Shown piece by piece: positions 53,801 to 62,748 of a stretch of 64,000 nt of DNA. The stretch comes from Acidobacteriaceae bacterium KBS 89 (GTDB lineage Bacteria; Acidobacteriota; Terriglobia; Terriglobales; Acidobacteriaceae), in assembly GCA_000381605.1 (NCBI GenBank), contig KB906756.1:620001-684000 (forward strand), written 5' to 3'. Positions within the stretch are counted from its first letter, which is position 1, and each line of letters opens with the position of its first letter. The notes under the pieces are model-generated. The model was not told the DNA's origin. It worked only from the letters and a program-made list of their open reading frames with translations, and searched no databases. The translations under genes and the position numbers were made by a program.

Positions 53801-54562
53801 TTACTGCTGGCCATTCGGAGGTCCTGACGACGCCGTAGAAGGTTGATCGCCGCTCATGTTGGACATCAGCTTGATGTCTACACGACGGTTCTTAGCGCGC
53901 CCGGCTGCGGTGCTGTCGCTCGCTACCTGCTGGTCCTTTCCGATCCCGATGAGATAAAACCTGTGGGGAGCGATGTTGTACTTCGACTGGAGGTAGTTAG
54001 CAACGGCGTCGGCGCGACGTTGGCTGAGTTGGTAGTTGTAAGCGGCGTCTCCAACGGAGTCTGTTCCACCCGTCACTGCGAGAATATAGCCGCGTGCGCT
54101 GGTAAGGTTCGCCGCCAGATCATCGAGCTGTTTCTTGTCGTCTGCGGTAAGGACGTACTTGTCGAAGCCGAAGGTAACGCTCACATCGGACAACTGCTTA
54201 TAGTTATCCAAGTTGGCGACCACACCGCTCAGGCTGTCGACCCGGTTGTAAGCCTCCTGCGCTGACTTGTTGGCTGAATCTGCGGACTGACCCGCTGCCA
54301 AGGCGTGCTGGTCCGCAGTATTTGCGGCGCTCTGGGCGCCTGCGATGCCGGTTTTGGCGCGCTCGTCAGTATCCTGAATGTTGCGGTGATCTGCCGCAGT
54401 CTTGGTGTCGAGTTGGTTCGTCTGCTGGATGATGGGGGTGGTTTGGGAGCGTACATAATTCTTGCTCGAGCAACCCACAGTGAAGATTATGACGAACGCA
54501 CTGGCTAGAGCAACGCTGCAGGCAGATTTCAATTTCTTGTCGTAATTATTTGTGGAGCTCAT
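53801..54562 (-). CDS. OmpA-family lipoprotein
   Basis: 253 residues. A lipobox VGC with Cys31 ends the signal region. Residues about 45-120 are an Ala/Gln-rich helical stretch (AAGQSADSANKSAQEAYNRVD) like Lpp/Pal linkers, followed by the OmpA C-terminal domain (about 125-235) with TGGTDSVGDAAYNYQLSQRRADAV and the peptidoglycan-binding Asp and Arg. It tethers the outer membrane to the cell wall. The last 15 residues are disordered. Confidence 0.9.
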   Translation of the reverse strand: MSSTNNYDKKLKSACSVALASAFVIIFTVGCSSKNYVRSQTTPIIQQTNQLDTKTAADHRNIQDTDERAKTGIAGAQSAANTADQHALAAGQSADSANKSAQEAYNRVDSLSGVVANLDNYKQLSDVSVTFGFDKYVLTADDKKQLDDLAANLTSARGYILAVTGGTDSVGDAAYNYQLSQRRADAVANYLQSKYNIAPHRFYLIGIGKDQQVASDSTAAGRAKNRRVDIKLMSNMSGDQPSTASSGPPNGQQ

Positions 54563-54808
54563 CGGTTCACTCTCCTAATTGGAAGTACTTCAACATACTG
54601 ACTGCAGCAATTGAGGTGCCAAAGGCTGGAAGCGTATAACTTTCTTATTTACATATAGTTGCCTCGCCAGAGAAACAGTTTGCACACGTAGCTGGGCACT
54701 TTAGCCGGGAACTTTTGATGCATTGAAGCGTCAAATCTTCTGAGCAAATGTGTGCACACTGCACCGAGTGTGGGCGGCTACACTTCAGATGCGGACCTTA
54801 TCGACAGC

Positions 54809-56794
54809 ATGGATCTCCAGCAGAAAATTCGAACTCTCCCCACTCAGCCGGGCTGCTATCTCTATAAAAATGCGGACGGAGAGGTCATCTACGTCGGGAA
54901 GGCAAAGAACCTTCGCGCACGGGTACGCTCCTACATTCTTGAGGCGTCCCAGGCTAACGCGAAGACCGGTTCGCTCATGCGCGAGGCGGTGGATGTGGAG
55001 TACATCACGGTCGCCAATGAGCATGAAGCGCTGGCGCTCGAAAACAACCTTATCAAGCAGAAGAAGCCACGCTTCAACATTCTGCTGCGCGACGACAAGA
55101 CCTACCCCTACATCAAGCTGACGATGAACGACCGGTACCCCAAGGTCTTCGTGACGCGCAGGCTGCGAAAGGATGGCAGCGCGTACTACGGGCCATACTT
55201 TCCGGGGAATCTGGCGTACAGGCTGGTCGACCTTATTCACCGGAGCTTTCTGATTCCAAGCTGCAAGGTTGATCTGTCGCGCTACCATCCGCGAGCCTGC
55301 CTGCAGTACTACATCAAGCGCTGTCTTGGGCCGTGTCTGGAGGGATTGACCACGCCGGAGAGCTATCGAGAGACAATCCGCGACGTGCAACTTTTCCTGG
55401 AAGGGCGGCCGAGCGAACTGGAACAATCGCTGACGCAACGGATGGAAGCTGCGGCGGAGGCAGAGCAGTTTGAGTTGGCGGCCCGACTGCGAGACCAGAT
55501 CGTCACTGTCCACCAGATGCAAGACAAACAGCGCATGGCGACGACGGACAACGAAGATGCGGACGTCTTCGGCTATCACTACGAGAACGAGATGCTGGCC
55601 GTGAACCTGTTTCACATGCGCGGCGGCAAGATCGTGGACCGACGCGACCTCTTCTGGGAGGACTTGCCCGAGTCTTTGCTGGATGCGGTGACGGAAGCGG
55701 TCTCCGAGGCCGACGAGTTGGAGACGATTCCTCACATGGACCCGGATCCGGCGGCGCCAGCGCCCGAGATCGGGGAGGGCCTGCCGGTTGTGCAACACAC
55801 GGCGGTTTCAGAGCCGGGCGCAGCGTTCAGTCCGGCGGCGTTCTTCTCCGCTTTGCTGAAACAGATCTACCTTGATCAGAGTTATGTTCCGCGATTGATC
55901 CTTGTGCCCGTTGAGTTTCCGGATCGGGCGCTGTTGACCGACATATTGACCGAGCGGACGGGTAGGCGCGTGGAGATACTTGCGCCCCAACGCGGCGAAA
56001 AACGTTCCTTGGTCGATCTGGTTTGCCAGAACGCAAAGCAATCGTACGATCAGAGGTTTCGCGTGCTGCAGCCGGGAATGAAGGCAATCCAGGAGGCGTT
56101 GCAGGACGCGCTTACGCTGGAGGAGCTGCCCCGGCGGATCGAATGCTTCGACATCTCGCACATTCAGGGCGCGGAGACGGTGGCCTCCATGGTGGTGTGG
56201 GAGGACGGCGCGATGAAGAAGTCCGACTACCGCAAATTTCAGGTGAAAACAGTGACGGGAGTCGACGACTTCGCCAGTATGCGCGAGGTCATCCAGCGCC
56301 GGTACAAGCGACTGCAGGAGGACAAGAAGCCATTCCCTTCTCTGGTCCTGATCGACGGCGGACTTGGGCAGTTGCACGCGGCGTACTCGGCGCTGGAAGA
56401 GATCGGAGTTACGCTGCAACCCCTGGCGTCGATCGCAAAGCGCGAGGAGATTATCTATGTCTACGGGCAGGAGAACGAGCCCGTGGTGCTGGATAGACGA
56501 TCTCCCGTACTTCACCTGATGCAGAAGATCCGCGACGAGAGCCATCGTTTCGCGGTGACCTACCATCGCAAACGGCGGCAGATGCGCGATCGGGACAGCG
56601 AATTGCTCTCGATACCGGGCGTAGGGCCACGGACACGGCAGCGACTCATCGAGCACTTCGGAAGCGTGCGCGGGATCAAGCAGGCCGCTCCCGACGCGCT
56701 CACCGCCGTTGTCAATGCCGCGACAGCGGAGAAGATTCGAAGCTACTTCGCAGCCGAAGAAGCGGGCAACACTGCGTTACCTGTGCTCAACTAA
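54809..56794 (+). CDS. uvrC: Excinuclease ABC subunit C
   Basis: 661 residues from ATG at 54809 (GTG at 54752 is an upstream alternative). UvrC cuts both sides of a DNA lesion held by UvrB. The GIY-YIG domain covers about 1-95 (GCYLYKNADGEVIYVGKAKN), a UVR motif lies near 200-240, the RNase H-like C-terminal endonuclease follows with ECFDISHIQGAETVASMVV and VLIDGGLGQL, and two helix-hairpin-helix motifs end the protein (SIPGVGPRTRQRLI). The 22-base gap before the converging ypfJ-like gene holds no clear terminator. Confidence 0.96.
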   Translation: MDLQQKIRTLPTQPGCYLYKNADGEVIYVGKAKNLRARVRSYILEASQANAKTGSLMREAVDVEYITVANEHEALALENNLIKQKKPRFNILLRDDKTYPYIKLTMNDRYPKVFVTRRLRKDGSAYYGPYFPGNLAYRLVDLIHRSFLIPSCKVDLSRYHPRACLQYYIKRCLGPCLEGLTTPESYRETIRDVQLFLEGRPSELEQSLTQRMEAAAEAEQFELAARLRDQIVTVHQMQDKQRMATTDNEDADVFGYHYENEMLAVNLFHMRGGKIVDRRDLFWEDLPESLLDAVTEAVSEADELETIPHMDPDPAAPAPEIGEGLPVVQHTAVSEPGAAFSPAAFFSALLKQIYLDQSYVPRLILVPVEFPDRALLTDILTERTGRRVEILAPQRGEKRSLVDLVCQNAKQSYDQRFRVLQPGMKAIQEALQDALTLEELPRRIECFDISHIQGAETVASMVVWEDGAMKKSDYRKFQVKTVTGVDDFASMREVIQRRYKRLQEDKKPFPSLVLIDGGLGQLHAAYSALEEIGVTLQPLASIAKREEIIYVYGQENEPVVLDRRSPVLHLMQKIRDESHRFAVTYHRKRRQMRDRDSELLSIPGVGPRTRQRLIEHFGSVRGIKQAAPDALTAVVNAATAEKIRSYFAAEEAGNTALPVLN

Positions 56795-56816
56795 CCGTGC
56801 CGTCCTGACGATTTCA

Positions 56817-57716
56817 TTACCGGTCATCAAACGAAGGCACGGCGCCGTTTGCCTTAAAGGTATTGCAAGCTGCAATGGTGCCCTGCTCCAGGCCGCGTTT
56901 GAACCAGCCAGTGCGTTGCGCAGAAGAGCCGTGAGTAAAACTTTCCGGACTCACCGCTCCCCGCTCCATTCGTTGCAGGTGATCGTCGCCGACAGCCGCC
57001 GCGGCCTGTAAACCCGCCGCTATGTCGGCATCGTGAATGTGGTTGCGCTGTTCGGAACTGTGCGCCCACACACCGGCGAGGCAATCTGCCTGCAATTCGA
57101 GATCGACAGAGAGCGGGTTTCTCTGCGACGGATCCTGACCGGACAGGTGCCGCACTCTCTGCTCAATGCCAAGGATGTTCTGTACGTGATGGCCAAGTTC
57201 ATGAGCGACAACGTAGGCCTGCGCGAACTCCGCGTTGCCTCCACCGATGCGTCGCAACTCATTCCAGAAGCTGAGATCGATGTAGACCTTCTCGTCTGCC
57301 GGGCAGTAGAACGGGCCGGTCTGCGACTGGGCGGTACCGCAGCCCGAATGGGTGTAGTTGTCATAGAGCACAAGCTTGGCTTTGCGATACTCTCTTCCGG
57401 TTTCCTTGGGTAGAAGCGTCGCCCACGTTTGCTGCACATCACCAAGTGTCCAGGAGACGAGTTCCGCCGGCAGATCCTCACCTGGCTTGCCAGAGTAAGG
57501 GCGGTTTCCAGATGCAGTCTCGGGCTGCGACGCATGGGTAGGAACCGTGCCGCCGCCCGCCAAGTAACTGCCGATGTAGTTGCGGCCAGTCACCAGGCTG
57601 ATCACGATCAAGACGATAAAGCCGACGATCCCCAGGCCACCGCCGCCGAATCCACCACCAGAGGAGCCGCGCCGGTCTTCGACGTCGTCACTCAGTCCAC
57701 CGGGTGTCCAGTCCAT
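56817..57716 (-). CDS. Neutral zinc metallopeptidase (YpfJ-like)
   Basis: 299 residues. A Gly-rich N-terminal tail and one membrane span (about 27-45) precede the soluble domain, which holds HELGHH near 172-177, the zinc-binding and catalytic motif, with the third ligand probably in DLELQADCLAGVW. It matches the YpfJ/neutral zinc metallopeptidase family, membrane-anchored with the domain outside. Targets are unknown. It is divergent from the amino-acid permease gene. Confidence 0.9.
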   Translation of the reverse strand: MDWTPGGLSDDVEDRRGSSGGGFGGGGLGIVGFIVLIVISLVTGRNYIGSYLAGGGTVPTHASQPETASGNRPYSGKPGEDLPAELVSWTLGDVQQTWATLLPKETGREYRKAKLVLYDNYTHSGCGTAQSQTGPFYCPADEKVYIDLSFWNELRRIGGGNAEFAQAYVVAHELGHHVQNILGIEQRVRHLSGQDPSQRNPLSVDLELQADCLAGVWAHSSEQRNHIHDADIAAGLQAAAAVGDDHLQRMERGAVSPESFTHGSSAQRTGWFKRGLEQGTIAACNTFKANGAVPSFDDR

Positions 57717-57820
57717 AAGTCACTCCATTCCATGCGAATCTATTTTATTGTTCTGATTGCTTTTACCGCCAAATGGTAGCTTCGGGGTAGTTGCATCGAT
57801 ATGCTACTCTCCGAAAACCG

Positions 57821-59176
57821 ATGCAAAAACCCAAGTCTGAGCTTCCTCGCGTACTGAACGCGTCCCATGCGACCTCTATTGTCGTGGGCATCATCATCGG
57901 CAGTGGAATCTTTTTGGTTCCAAGGGAGATGATGGCCGCAGTAGGCTCGTCCCGTGCGGTCTACGCCGTGTGGATCATCGGCGGTCTCCTTTCGTTGTTC
58001 GGCGCCATGACATATGCGGAGATCGCTGCCGCGCGACCGCGTTACGGTGGCGAGTATGCGTTTCTCCGCGAGGCCTACGGCGATCTCGCTGGCTTTCTGT
58101 ACATGTGGACCCAGATCACTGTCGCCAAACCTGCATCCCTTGCCACCATCGCGGCCGGGTTGGCGCGCGTCCTCGGGACCTTTGCGGTCTTCAGCTTTTT
58201 CTCGCGGCCGGCGTTCGCTCATCTGCTCTGGGGACAGATCTTTGCCATCGTGGTTACGTGGTTGATCGCTGGCCTCAACATTATCGGGACAAGGAAGTCC
58301 GCGAATGTGCAGCTTCTGCTTACGTGGCTCAAGGGTGCTCTCATCCTGGTGATCGCTGCCTTCTGCTTTGGAGCGGCGGGCAATCACGGTTCATGGCATA
58401 ACTTTGCAACTGACTTCACGGGATCACGGGGCGGCTTCTCAGGCTTTATGATCGCGCTGGTCGCGGCACTATGGGCCTATGACGGGTGGAGCGATGTCGT
58501 GACCATGGCCGGCGAGGTGGAGAGGCCGCAGCGTAGCATGCCGCTGGCGCTGGTGGGAGGGGTTGCTATCGTCGGCGCTCTCTACATGCTGACCAACGCT
58601 GCCATTCAATTTGTCCTGCCTGCAGCCGCAATCGCCGCGGCTGACCGGCCCGCGGCAGACGCAATGCGTGTGGTCGCGGGACAGTGGGGAGCGACGCTCG
58701 TGTCGATCGGTATGGCCGTAAGCATCTGCGCCACCTTCGTCGGGTCATCGCTTTCAGGAGCGCGCGTGCCGTTCGCAGCCGCACGCGACGGGCTGTTCTT
58801 CAAGCAGTTGGCGTATGTCAATTCACGGTTCAAGACCCCTTCGAACGCCCTCATTCTCCAGGCTGTCCTGAGCACGCTGCTTCTGCTCGCGATCGGAAGG
58901 TTCCAGGCGCTCTTCTCTCTTGCGATCTTCAGCGAGTGGTTGTTCTACGCGCTCACGGCCAGTACCATCTTTGTCTTCCGCAACCGCGAACCACATGCGA
59001 ACCGCCCTTACAGCATCTGGGGATATCCCGCGGTGCCGGCGCTGTTCATCCTTGCCGCGGCTGTCCTTCTGGTGTTTTCCTTTGCAGATCAGCCGCGAAA
59101 TTCGCTGGTTGGAACAGCCATCATTCTGCTCGGTATTCCAGTGCACTACCTGCTGCAGAGAAGATCGGCCTCCTGA
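57821..59176 (+). CDS. APC-family amino acid permease
   Basis: 451 residues from ATG at 57821. Twelve hydrophobic spans, with the APC motif IVVGIIIGSGIFLVPRE in span 1 and 'YGGEYAFLREAYGDLAGFLYMW' in spans 2-3. WAYDGWSDVVTMAGEVERPQRSMP in span 6 is the substrate-site region. It resembles the L-amino-acid transporter (LAT) type permeases, exchangers or proton symporters. The substrate cannot be fixed. The converging gene ends 11 bases away. Confidence 0.9.
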   Translation: MQKPKSELPRVLNASHATSIVVGIIIGSGIFLVPREMMAAVGSSRAVYAVWIIGGLLSLFGAMTYAEIAAARPRYGGEYAFLREAYGDLAGFLYMWTQITVAKPASLATIAAGLARVLGTFAVFSFFSRPAFAHLLWGQIFAIVVTWLIAGLNIIGTRKSANVQLLLTWLKGALILVIAAFCFGAAGNHGSWHNFATDFTGSRGGFSGFMIALVAALWAYDGWSDVVTMAGEVERPQRSMPLALVGGVAIVGALYMLTNAAIQFVLPAAAIAAADRPAADAMRVVAGQWGATLVSIGMAVSICATFVGSSLSGARVPFAAARDGLFFKQLAYVNSRFKTPSNALILQAVLSTLLLLAIGRFQALFSLAIFSEWLFYALTASTIFVFRNREPHANRPYSIWGYPAVPALFILAAAVLLVFSFADQPRNSLVGTAIILLGIPVHYLLQRRSAS

Positions 59177-59187
59177 ACGGCAGCGGT

Positions 59188-59826
59188 TCACAGACCAGAG
59201 GATTGCAGCGGCTCCGCAATCCGCGGATATTGCTGCTCTTGCCACTGACGAGCATGCGCGATGCAGATGAAGTGCAACACCATAAACAGCGGCACCGCAA
59301 AGGTCGGAATCAAGCTCATTGGAAGCACCGTCATTGGAGTGGTTGCAATTCCATGAGGATTCATGAGTTGGGCTGTCACTCCGGAGCCGACCGCCACGAC
59401 CAGATCTGTAATTCCAAGAAGTTGCCAGAAGATGAAACTCTTCCGGTACCAGGGTTTCGCGAGCTTCATTGCAACGAGCGGCGCGGTCGCTCCTATCGCG
59501 ATGTCTCCCCAGCCAGCGGGCAGCGCAAAATGACCCGGCAAGATGTTGTAGGCATACAAGACGAGGAAGACAAACCCGGCGATCCGCCATGCCTGCAGAT
59601 TGGTCAACGTGCGTGGATCCAAGGATAGAAGAAACTGCCGAAATGGCTGCGAGAAAGCAGTCCATGCCGCGAAGATGACGAGAGGAACCAGCACCGCAAG
59701 TCCAAACCCAAGCGGCGGTTGGCCCGCCCTGGTGACGAAGAGGTGCAGGGCTGATGCTGCAAGAGAGAAGAGGAACCAGACGACGATCAGGCCAATAGTG
59801 AGCTTTGCATACTTTTCGTTTGTCAT
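59188..59826 (-). CDS. Integral membrane protein of unknown function
   Basis: 212 residues with six hydrophobic spans and no charged motif that would show a function. The central RIAGFVFLVLYAYNILPGHFALPAGWGDIAIGA is typical of a small widespread group of uncharacterised membrane proteins. It starts 11 bases after the stop of the MarR gene and is surely in its operon, so it may be the regulator's target or be co-induced with it. Confidence 0.82.
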   Translation of the reverse strand: MTNEKYAKLTIGLIVVWFLFSLAASALHLFVTRAGQPPLGFGLAVLVPLVIFAAWTAFSQPFRQFLLSLDPRTLTNLQAWRIAGFVFLVLYAYNILPGHFALPAGWGDIAIGATAPLVAMKLAKPWYRKSFIFWQLLGITDLVVAVGSGVTAQLMNPHGIATTPMTVLPMSLIPTFAVPLFMVLHFICIAHARQWQEQQYPRIAEPLQSSGL

Positions 59827-59837
59827 AGTAGTTCTCC

Positions 59838-60272
59838 TTAATTGATGAGGGCGTTGATTATTTCTTGAGTCAGTTTCATTGCGTTGTCAGAGAGTTCGCC
59901 TCCAAGTTGGCGCCGCACGTGTTTTTGTGCGTTTTCCCAATGTGGCAATGCGTGTTTGAACTGGGTCTCACCAGCCTTGGACAGGCGCATTCGCCACTCC
60001 CGGCGATCTTCCCCGCGCCGCTTCGCTATCCAGCCGTGCCGGCCCATGATGGTGAGGGTTCGTGTAAGGGTAGTGCTGTCCATTGCAAGAATCTGCCCCA
60101 GTTCTCCCTGGGTGACTTCTCCCGCAATGGAAAGCGTCTGCAGTATGGTGAACTGCGTCGCCCGCAGGCCGGTCGGACGAAGCCCCTCTTCATAGATCTG
60201 CGAAAGGGCCCGCGCTGCGCGACGAAGGCTGGCGCACATGCAGGGGAGGGGCGGGTTGAGAGGCTCCGTCAT
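59838..60272 (-). CDS. MarR-family transcriptional regulator
   Basis: 144 residues from ATG at 60272; a TTG two codons upstream is possible. The winged helix covers about 35-105: QFTILQTLSIAGEVTQGELGQIL, then TTLTRTLTIMGRHGWI and the wing GEDRREWRMRLS, as in MarR. Cys11 and Cys13 near the N-terminus (PCMC) could sense oxidants, as in some MarR/OhrR proteins, but this is a guess. It probably represses itself and the membrane-protein gene behind it through the dyad at 60273. Confidence 0.9.
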   Translation of the reverse strand: MTEPLNPPLPCMCASLRRAARALSQIYEEGLRPTGLRATQFTILQTLSIAGEVTQGELGQILAMDSTTLTRTLTIMGRHGWIAKRRGEDRREWRMRLSKAGETQFKHALPHWENAQKHVRRQLGGELSDNAMKLTQEIINALIN

Positions 60273-60303
60273 ATCCAATTAGATGCATATACACATATTG
60301 GAT
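60273..60303. promoter_or_regulatory. Candidate MarR operator
   Basis: ATCCAAT and ATTGGAT stand 17 bases apart, in an A/T-rich stretch with an inner ATGCAT, ending right before the regulator's start codon. Size, symmetry and position fit an autorepressor site. Confidence 0.55.
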
Positions 60304-60361
60304 TCAATAAATAATAAATAATTGACAGTCGATCGCCACACCCAGACGCAGTAGATAGAGT

Positions 60362-61810
60362 TCAACTGCGATTCTGAATAACGCGCTCGTAGATCCGTTC
60401 ATACTCCTTCGCAGGTTTCTCCCAGGAAAAGTCCTGTGCCATCCCGCGCTTCATCATCTCCGTCCACTCTTTCTTATTGCGGAAGGTACCCAGCGCGCGA
60501 CGTAGAGCATCCATCATAGCCAACGGATCATAGCCCCAGAACTTGAAACCATTGCCTCCACCATTCGGCTGCTCGTCGATGGTGTCGTCGAGGCCACCCG
60601 TAGCGCGAACCACAGGGACGGTGCCGTATTTCAAGCTATAGATCTGGTTAAGGCCGCCGGGCTCGTAGCGTGACGGCATCAGGAAGATGTCGGAGCCGGC
60701 TTCGACCTTGTGCGCTATCACGTTGTCGAACTTTACTTGAACCCGGACTTTGTCGGGGTGACGGTTAGCCATCTCCCCCAACAGACGTTCGTAGAATTCT
60801 TCGCCATTGCCAAGAATCACGATCACGATGTCTTCTTCCACAAGTTTGTCAATCACCGCGACGATGAAGTCGAAGCCTTTCTGTGTCGCGAAACGCGAGA
60901 CAACGCCAATGACCGCGGTATCGTCGCCAATCCCTTCAAATCCGAAGGCATGGAGCAGATCTCTCCTGCACTCTTTCTTGCCGGCGAGATTGTCCGCGGA
61001 ATAATGCGCCGCAATGTGCGAATCAGTCGCCGGATTCCACTCGTCGTAGTCGACACCGTTGAGAATGCCAAAGAGGTCTCCGCTGCGCTGACGCAGAATG
61101 CCCTCCAGCCCGTTGCCAAACTCCGCAGTCTGGATCTCTTCGGCGTACTTGCGACTAACGGTCGTGATCGCGTCAGCGTATACGATTCCGCCCTTGAGAA
61201 AATTCATCGTGTCATAGTGCTCGAGCTTGTCGAAGGTAAACATGTCCCAGGGCAGCAGCAGTTTTTCCATCGTCCGCGGGGGAAACCAGCCCTGATAGCC
61301 GGCGTTATGGATCGTGAGTACAGCCGGAACGTGACGAAAGACGGGGTCGAAGAAGTAAATAGACCGCAGAAAAACTGCAAGCATGGCTGTCTGCCAGTCA
61401 TGCACGTGGAAGACGTCAGGAACGCCGATCACCTTGGAGGCCTCGATGACCGCGCGGCTGAGCAGGCCGAAGCGTTCTGCATTGTCAGGGTAATCACCAG
61501 AGGGCGTCGCGTAGAAACTCTCGCGGTCAAACAATTCTGGACAATCGACAAAGTACGTCTGGACTCCCTCTGCCAAGCCGCCGTCAAGGATTGTGACGAA
61601 GCGGTTGTACGAAGGAAACGGAATGGTGACGCTCTGAAGGACGACCGGAGGATCCGGCACGGCCTTGGCGACCTGCCGGTAGTAGGGAATAAATACGCTG
61701 ACCTTGTGACCAAATTTTGCAAGTGTGCGGGGTAACGCGCTCACTACATCTGCCAGTCCACCAGTCTTTGCCCACGGAGCACACTCCGATGCTGCGAATA
61801 CGATATGCAT
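60362..61810 (-). CDS. glgA: Glycogen synthase (ADP-glucose type, GT5)
   Basis: 482 residues from ATG at 61810 with AAGGA upstream; the frame extends nine codons further. GlgA adds glucose from ADP-glucose to the non-reducing end of alpha-1,4-glucan. The N-terminal ADP-glucose-binding KTGGLADV has Lys15; the C-terminal GT-B domain holds FLMPSRYEPGGLNQIYSLKYGTVPVVRATGGL, split by the usual Glu. ATTVSRKYAEEI (TTVS) and AVLTIHNAGYQG motifs are also standard. It is divergent from rsmA and stands apart from other glg genes. Confidence 0.95.
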   Translation of the reverse strand: MHIVFAASECAPWAKTGGLADVVSALPRTLAKFGHKVSVFIPYYRQVAKAVPDPPVVLQSVTIPFPSYNRFVTILDGGLAEGVQTYFVDCPELFDRESFYATPSGDYPDNAERFGLLSRAVIEASKVIGVPDVFHVHDWQTAMLAVFLRSIYFFDPVFRHVPAVLTIHNAGYQGWFPPRTMEKLLLPWDMFTFDKLEHYDTMNFLKGGIVYADAITTVSRKYAEEIQTAEFGNGLEGILRQRSGDLFGILNGVDYDEWNPATDSHIAAHYSADNLAGKKECRRDLLHAFGFEGIGDDTAVIGVVSRFATQKGFDFIVAVIDKLVEEDIVIVILGNGEEFYERLLGEMANRHPDKVRVQVKFDNVIAHKVEAGSDIFLMPSRYEPGGLNQIYSLKYGTVPVVRATGGLDDTIDEQPNGGGNGFKFWGYDPLAMMDALRRALGTFRNKKEWTEMMKRGMAQDFSWEKPAKEYERIYERVIQNRS

Positions 61811-61880
61811 TGCTTCGTCCTTTTTGTTTTCAACCAAACCGTTAGTCTATAAGAGCACGCGAGAAGTCACACGCCATTGG

Positions 61881-62711
61881 ATGCAGATGAAACGTAAGCC
61901 AAAATTCGGCCAGAACTTTCTTGTGGATGATGCTGCCCGCTATGCCATCGTCGACGCTCTTGGCGATCCTGGCAAGCGCACGATTATTGAGATCGGCCCC
62001 GGCCACGGAGCGATTACCGAGGTCCTTGCCGGGCGCTGTCACCGCCTGATTGCGCTTGAACTTGACTATTCGCTCGCGGCCGAACTGACGTTCCGGTTTC
62101 GCGACCAGCCCCAGGTGCAGATTGTCCAGGGAGACGTTCTCAAGACCGACCTTCGAACGCTTGTGCCGGAGGGCGAAACTGTGGACGTGATTGGGAACCT
62201 GCCGTACTACATCACTTCGGACATCCTTCTTCAGCTCTTTGCTGCGGGGAGCGCAGGACTGGTCCACCGTGCGGTCGTAATGATGCAGCGCGAGGTGGCC
62301 GATCGCGTCTCCGCTGCTCCGGGCGTTCGCGATTATGGTCTGCTTTCGGCGACCGCGCAGATGAATGCTCAGGTCGAGAACCTTTTCACACTGCCGCCTT
62401 CTGCATTCTCGCCTCCGCCAGAGGTCTATTCCACCGTACTGAGACTGCATTTCGCGCCACGATTCACGGAGCTTGGAGTGGAACCAGCCGGATTCAACAG
62501 CTTCCTGAGGCAGTGCTTCGCGCAAAAACGGAAGACCCTGCAGAACAACCTTCGTGCCGCAGGTTACTCTCCCATTCAACTCTCCGAGGCGTGGCCGTCG
62601 AGCATTCCGGTTCAAGCGCGCGCCGAATCGCTTACGTTGGAGCCGATGGCGGAGTTGTACCGATCTTTGTCGAGGACGGGCGTTTTTGCCGCCTCTGTCC
62701 CAACTCAGTAA
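61881..62711 (+). CDS. rsmA: 16S rRNA dimethyladenosine transferase
   Basis: 276 residues from ATG at 61881 (the ATG at 61887 is equally possible). RsmA (KsgA) dimethylates A1518 and A1519 of 16S rRNA late in 30S assembly. FGQNFLVDD, the SAM motif IIEIGPGHGAIT, VIGNLPYYITSDILLQL (the NLPY substrate motif) and the C-terminal 'CFAQKRKTLQNNL' are all present at family positions. Confidence 0.95.
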   Translation: MQMKRKPKFGQNFLVDDAARYAIVDALGDPGKRTIIEIGPGHGAITEVLAGRCHRLIALELDYSLAAELTFRFRDQPQVQIVQGDVLKTDLRTLVPEGETVDVIGNLPYYITSDILLQLFAAGSAGLVHRAVVMMQREVADRVSAAPGVRDYGLLSATAQMNAQVENLFTLPPSAFSPPPEVYSTVLRLHFAPRFTELGVEPAGFNSFLRQCFAQKRKTLQNNLRAAGYSPIQLSEAWPSSIPVQARAESLTLEPMAELYRSLSRTGVFAASVPTQ

Positions 62712-62748
62712 ATGCAAGGTTGCAATCATTCGTCGTCGTTATCGTCGG

